DNA of 64,000 nucleotides, from NCBI GenBank assembly GCA_028335825.1, contig JAIOKI010000014.1, forward strand, positions 62,001-126,000, read 5' to 3'. A program made the translations under genes and the position numbers. Below, piece by piece: positions 60,842-64,000 of the stretch (the stretch's first letter is position 1; each line of letters begins with the position of its first letter). The DNA comes from Nosema muscidifuracis (lineage: Eukaryota; Microsporidia; Nosematidae). Below the pieces are notes generated by a model. That model saw only the letters and a program-made list of their open reading frames with translations. It did no database searches and was not told the origin of the DNA.

Positions 60842-61117
60842 ATGACTTTATTAGAAAACTTGATAAAAGAAAAGAAAACATTCATTCTTACTATGGAAAA
60901 ATGTCCAGATACAGTAAGAGGACTTAGTATTCTCTATGCTAATGGTATAAACTACGAAATTTATAAAAAAGAAGACCATTCTGATTTGGTAGAAGAAATT
61001 ATACAAAAATACAATTTTAAATATTATCCAACTATATTTATCGATGGGGAATTTATTGGAGGTGACAAAGAACTTGAAGTTTATTTGAAAAAAGAATCTG
61101 AAATAAAAGCATTTTAA
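60842..61117 (+). CDS. Monothiol glutaredoxin-like thioredoxin-fold protein
   Basis: A 91-residue single-domain protein of glutaredoxin length. The active-site loop is M-E-K-C-P-D-T (18-24), with one cysteine (C21) instead of the C-P-Y-C of dithiol forms, so a monothiol mechanism is expected. The cis-proline loop Y-Y-P-T-I-F-I-D-G-E-F-I-G-G (61-74) matches the V-P-x-I-F-I-x-G-x-x-I-G-G signature that binds glutathione. No targeting peptide is visible, so it is probably cytosolic. Monothiol glutaredoxins handle iron-sulphur clusters in most eukaryotes, but the C-G-F-S sequence of that class is absent. A role in reducing mixed glutathione disulphides is equally possible. The downstream lectin-like gene starts 148 bases later on the same strand. 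No CCC triplet is seen. Confidence 0.85.
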   Translation: MTLLENLIKEKKTFILTMEKCPDTVRGLSILYANGINYEIYKKEDHSDLVEEIIQKYNFKYYPTIFIDGEFIGGDKELEVYLKKESEIKAF

Positions 61118-61265
61118 AAAAATTATCAGAAAAACGTGTTTTAGATGTTTCATATTTTTAAATAGTAATTATTTTCAGATCTAAAACTTTAGTGATTTGT
61201 TGGTTTTAATTAAATCTAAAACAAATTTAGATGTTTTTTATAAATAATCTAAAAAATTAATTAAA

Positions 61266-61871
61266 ATGCTTTTTTTAGTAGGCCTAATCTACACTCAGGG
61301 AGTGTATATAGTTCCATACAGTAATCCGAAGCTTCATATAGCTAAACTAAGAGCGGTACATGGACCTGTTTTGAGACTTATTGAGCAGAATAAGATTCCT
61401 AATTATGATAGTCAAGATAAATGGATTATAAACGGTACTCGAATTAAAATTGAGAATGCTGGTGATGGATCTTTTATATGTGGAAAGAAGAATGATCCTG
61501 GTGTAGTACCATGTACAGATCAATCTTATAATATTTGGTATGATATTGAGAGGGATGGAGAAAAAGCTTATTTTAAGACTGATAATGACATGTGCTTAAC
61601 TAGGGCAATTTACGATAAAAAATTTAAAGGTTACTTTATTAATTTAATGAAATGCGAAAGAAGTGATGAGCAGACATTCAAAATGAATATTGTAAATGTA
61701 AGTGATTCATCGAATAGTAATGTAAGTCAGCCAACAAATGGATTATATCAGCAGTATCCGAATTGGTTCATTGATGTTGCATCAAAAGGATTAGCCACAG
61801 CTGATTCAGTAAAAGGACTTGCTGTTCCTTGTGCAGTAAAAACAACGAAAGAATCAGTATCAACTTGTTAA
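61266..61871 (+). CDS. Secreted ricin-B-lectin-like protein
   Basis: A 201-residue protein with a short hydrophobic N-terminus (about 1-13) fitting a signal peptide. The region 50-145 has the feel of a beta-trefoil repeat: paired cysteines C72 and C83, then C110-L near D-N-D-M and C130 followed by E-Q-T-F-K-M (135-140), resembling the C-L...Q-x-W/F pattern of ricin-B subdomains. The C-terminal part ends in a cysteine. Secreted ricin-B-like proteins of about this size are a lineage-expanded family in microsporidia and are linked to the spore wall and polar tube or host attachment. The family call rests on this faint pattern plus signal peptide and length. Confidence 0.55.
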   Translation: MLFLVGLIYTQGVYIVPYSNPKLHIAKLRAVHGPVLRLIEQNKIPNYDSQDKWIINGTRIKIENAGDGSFICGKKNDPGVVPCTDQSYNIWYDIERDGEKAYFKTDNDMCLTRAIYDKKFKGYFINLMKCERSDEQTFKMNIVNVSDSSNSNVSQPTNGLYQQYPNWFIDVASKGLATADSVKGLAVPCAVKTTKESVSTC

Positions 61872-63186
61872 TATATTAAAAAAAATATTTAAATTTACGT
61901 TAAGAGGTTTTTTTTATTAATTAAATAGTTTATAAAAAATTTACAAACCAACTTCAAAAATATTCTCTAAAAAATTTAAGAGTTGGAAATTTTAATATAT
62001 ACAAATAATAAACATTTAATTAAATCAAGGCTTTAAAAGTATGTTAGGGTGTAACAAAAGTATTATATTTGACATATAAAAATGAATAGTTGATTTGATC
62101 AAGGCTTTAATAGTATGTTAAGGTGTAACAAAAATATTATATTTGAAGTTTTTTTAGTAACCAGTTGGTTTTTCTCTAAGATTCTGATAAATATTTTTTA
62201 TCTAAAAATTTTGTCTGATTTATAGCTTTAAAAATAATTTATCATGATATTTTTTTGTAAATGGCTTTTCTTTAAGGTATTAATAAATATCATTCATGTA
62301 TATAAAAAGTTTTAATTTTAACTCTTAATAATAAAAGTATATGTTCGTTCTGAGAACTGATAGCTTTAGATAGTCATATTATTAAAATTTTAATTTAATT
62401 TAAGACCCTTTATGTTTGATAATATTTTTTGAAGCTGAGATAAAAAAATTATTTAATAGTATAAGTGAGTGATATATTTTAATCTATTATGGTTATTCTA
62501 TATATTTTTAAAAATAGCTTTTAAATATTATTAGTACCACGAAAAGTGCAGATACTTTATCAGAGCCAGGAATACATTCAGTCAATCACTCTTGAGAAAA
62601 CGTTAAAGAACATATCAATTGAATATGAAAACGTGATAGGGATGAGAATATAACGGTAGGGATTTCTTGAGATATGGAATATAAAATAACAGCTCCTTTT
62701 ATAACTGTCACTATATAGTAAAAGAGTAATGCTTAAATAAATATAATAAATATTATTACAGTTTTACGGAACAATATCATAGACTCAGTGATGAATAAAT
62801 AAAATTAAAAGCAATCCTTTTCCAAAATGAGTAGTGTTATCTGATCATATTAAAAAAGTAATTTTTTAACAATTTTTGGCAATTTAATATCTTTCAACAA
62901 ATTATTAAAATAAATTAATCACTCAAGTAACATAAAATAGTAAACTTAATCAATAACTTAGATCTTGTAAATCATTTTTTTTAAAAAATATTTTCTTAAA
63001 TCAAAATATGCTAAAACAATAAATAAATAAAGTTTCATAAGCATGTATTCCTTTAAAAAAATATTTCTTATTTTAATTTACTGGTAGTTTTAAGAATAAA
63101 TTAATTTTTTTTATTTTGATTGGTTTCTTACGGATGAATCAGAATTTTGTAAATTATAAATAAATTTTTAATGTAAATAAATAATA
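61872..63186. other. AT-rich intergenic stretch with one direct repeat pair
   Basis: It contains the 49 bp direct repeats at 62024 and 62098. A less A/T-rich patch (about 62530-62700) reads as no known element. Nothing else was recognised. Confidence 0.4.
62024..62146. repeat. Two 49 bp direct repeats
   Basis: Copies at 62024-62072 and 62098-62146 both begin ATCAAGGCTTTAA and end ATTATATTTGA, differ at three positions and are separated by 25 bases. It is a local duplication of unknown meaning in the spacer after the lectin-like gene. Confidence 0.8.
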
Positions 63187-64000
63187 ATGGTTGTTACAGA
63201 AGAAAGCAGAAGAGCTGGATATCTTAATGAAGGAATATTCTGTGCTTTATTACTTATATTTACTTTATGGAGGAGCTCTAAAACCTCTAACACAAAAATG
63301 AGCAATTACAAATGCAGATTAAGATTTATGGGGTCTTTTTTTATAATTGGATCTGTTTTAAGTACATTTATTTACAGTTCGTTAATTTGGTTTCTTAGTG
63401 GACGTATGAGCATAGAAAAATACCTATTTGAGACTAGAGGATTCATGAATGCAGAATATAATATCTATTTACATACATATAAGATAAATCTAGTTGAACT
63501 TCTAAATGCTGCATACATGGTATCAAAACTTCTTAGAATGTCAGCTATCTTCATTTTGATTGGTTTATGGGGTCCATGTCTTTATTCATTTATTAACGAA
63601 GGTGATTCTATAGAAAGCACACCCGGATTAAGATATTTAGACGGAAGAGGATTTATTTCTAAAAGTATTTTTCAAACTTCTATAGTCACATTCTCTAAAA
63701 TATATTCTATACTGCGTATTCCTAGTCTTATATTAATATTTTATAAATTAAGGAATTTAGATGCAGGTAAATTGGTATTTTTTGAGTCATTCTTTTTAGG
63801 TGGGGAGATATATTTATGTATAGGATTACTCTTAGTCCTAAGAACAAAACACAACTTTTTATCTGGATACAAAGGAATGGATAATTTTAGTCTAATGGGT
63901 CTTTGTCTCTTTATATTTGCATTCTTAAATTATTCTATAAACACAGTATCTTTCCCTTTTATGATAGATGACATCACTTACCAAATAAGACAAAGTTTGG
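63187..64000 (+). CDS. Multi-pass membrane protein, truncated by the window edge
   Basis: An open frame of at least 271 codons continues past the window. It starts at an ATG with the peptide M-V-V-T-E-E-S-R-R-A-G-Y. Five to six hydrophobic segments are visible, around residues 17-29, 49-71, 123-139, 173-185, 196-212 and 231-247, separated by short charged loops. No signal peptide, transporter motif or active site is recognisable. Possible homes are the plasma membrane or ER. Codon use matches the host genes. It could be a lineage-specific transporter or a GPCR-like or Pth11-like protein, but I have no motif to support any of these. Confidence 0.8.
   Translation, partial: MVVTEESRRAGYLNEGIFCALLLIFTLWRSSKTSNTKMSNYKCRLRFMGSFFIIGSVLSTFIYSSLIWFLSGRMSIEKYLFETRGFMNAEYNIYLHTYKINLVELLNAAYMVSKLLRMSAIFILIGLWGPCLYSFINEGDSIESTPGLRYLDGRGFISKSIFQTSIVTFSKIYSILRIPSLILIFYKLRNLDAGKLVFFESFFLGGEIYLCIGLLLVLRTKHNFLSGYKGMDNFSLMGLCLFIFAFLNYSINTVSFPFMIDDITYQIRQSL

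Noticed and set aside
1-64000. tRNA genes and CRISPR arrays
   Set aside because: I found no 70-90 base GC-raised block with both A and B boxes, and no regularly spaced identical repeats with unique spacers.

Overview
The window looks like a transposon-swollen, very AT-rich genome of a microsporidian. A Hamiltosporidium-like, expanded-genome lineage is my inference. The grounds are short intronless genes, CCC/GGG triplets just upstream of several start codons (a known microsporidian promoter signal), a small secreted ricin-B-lectin-like protein, and Merlin, Ty3 and site-specific-type LINE relics, all reported from microsporidia. I ran no searches, so every family call rests on motifs read by eye.

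Only about seven host genes can be supported. They sit as islands: a signal-anchored repeat protein (1529-2623, minus), a membrane-anchored HECT ubiquitin ligase (29797-31410, plus), and a gene-dense right end from 57 kb. The right end holds a hydrophilic unknown (57079-58167), a sliding-clamp-fold protein (58306-58980, minus), a monothiol glutaredoxin-like protein (60842-61117), a secreted lectin-like protein (61266-61871) and a multi-pass membrane protein running off the edge (63187-64000). These genes do not form an obvious pathway. They are single-gene units with their own start signals.

Most of the remaining sequence is transposon debris. The freshest element is a LINE at about 14.6-18.2 kb with reverse transcriptase and a C-terminal restriction-like endonuclease. 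It stands out by higher GC and long open frames. At least six older relatives surround it, on both strands (about 11.6-12.8, 12.9-14.2, 22.2-25.0, 26.4-27.5, 38.0-41.9 and 51.5-53.7 kb). LTR-element fossils of Ty3/Gypsy type lie at about 4.5-6.7, 6.8-8.5, 36.0-37.5, 44.3-46.1 and 47.6-48.3 kb. There is also a miniature LTR element (18492-19020) and a probable solo LTR with a tRNA-iMet primer site (20386-20503). A decayed Merlin DNA transposon lies at about 33.65-34.33 kb.

Two structural signals are not explained by standard features. One is a roughly 1.3 kb inverted duplication with arms 21 kb apart (about 10293-11622 and 32308-33633). The other is a dispersed roughly 100 bp repeat in three copies (about 8.8, 29.5 and 54.3 kb). 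One copy of that repeat adjoins a GC-raised segment that can fold into an unusually clean multi-stem RNA structure (54167-54288).
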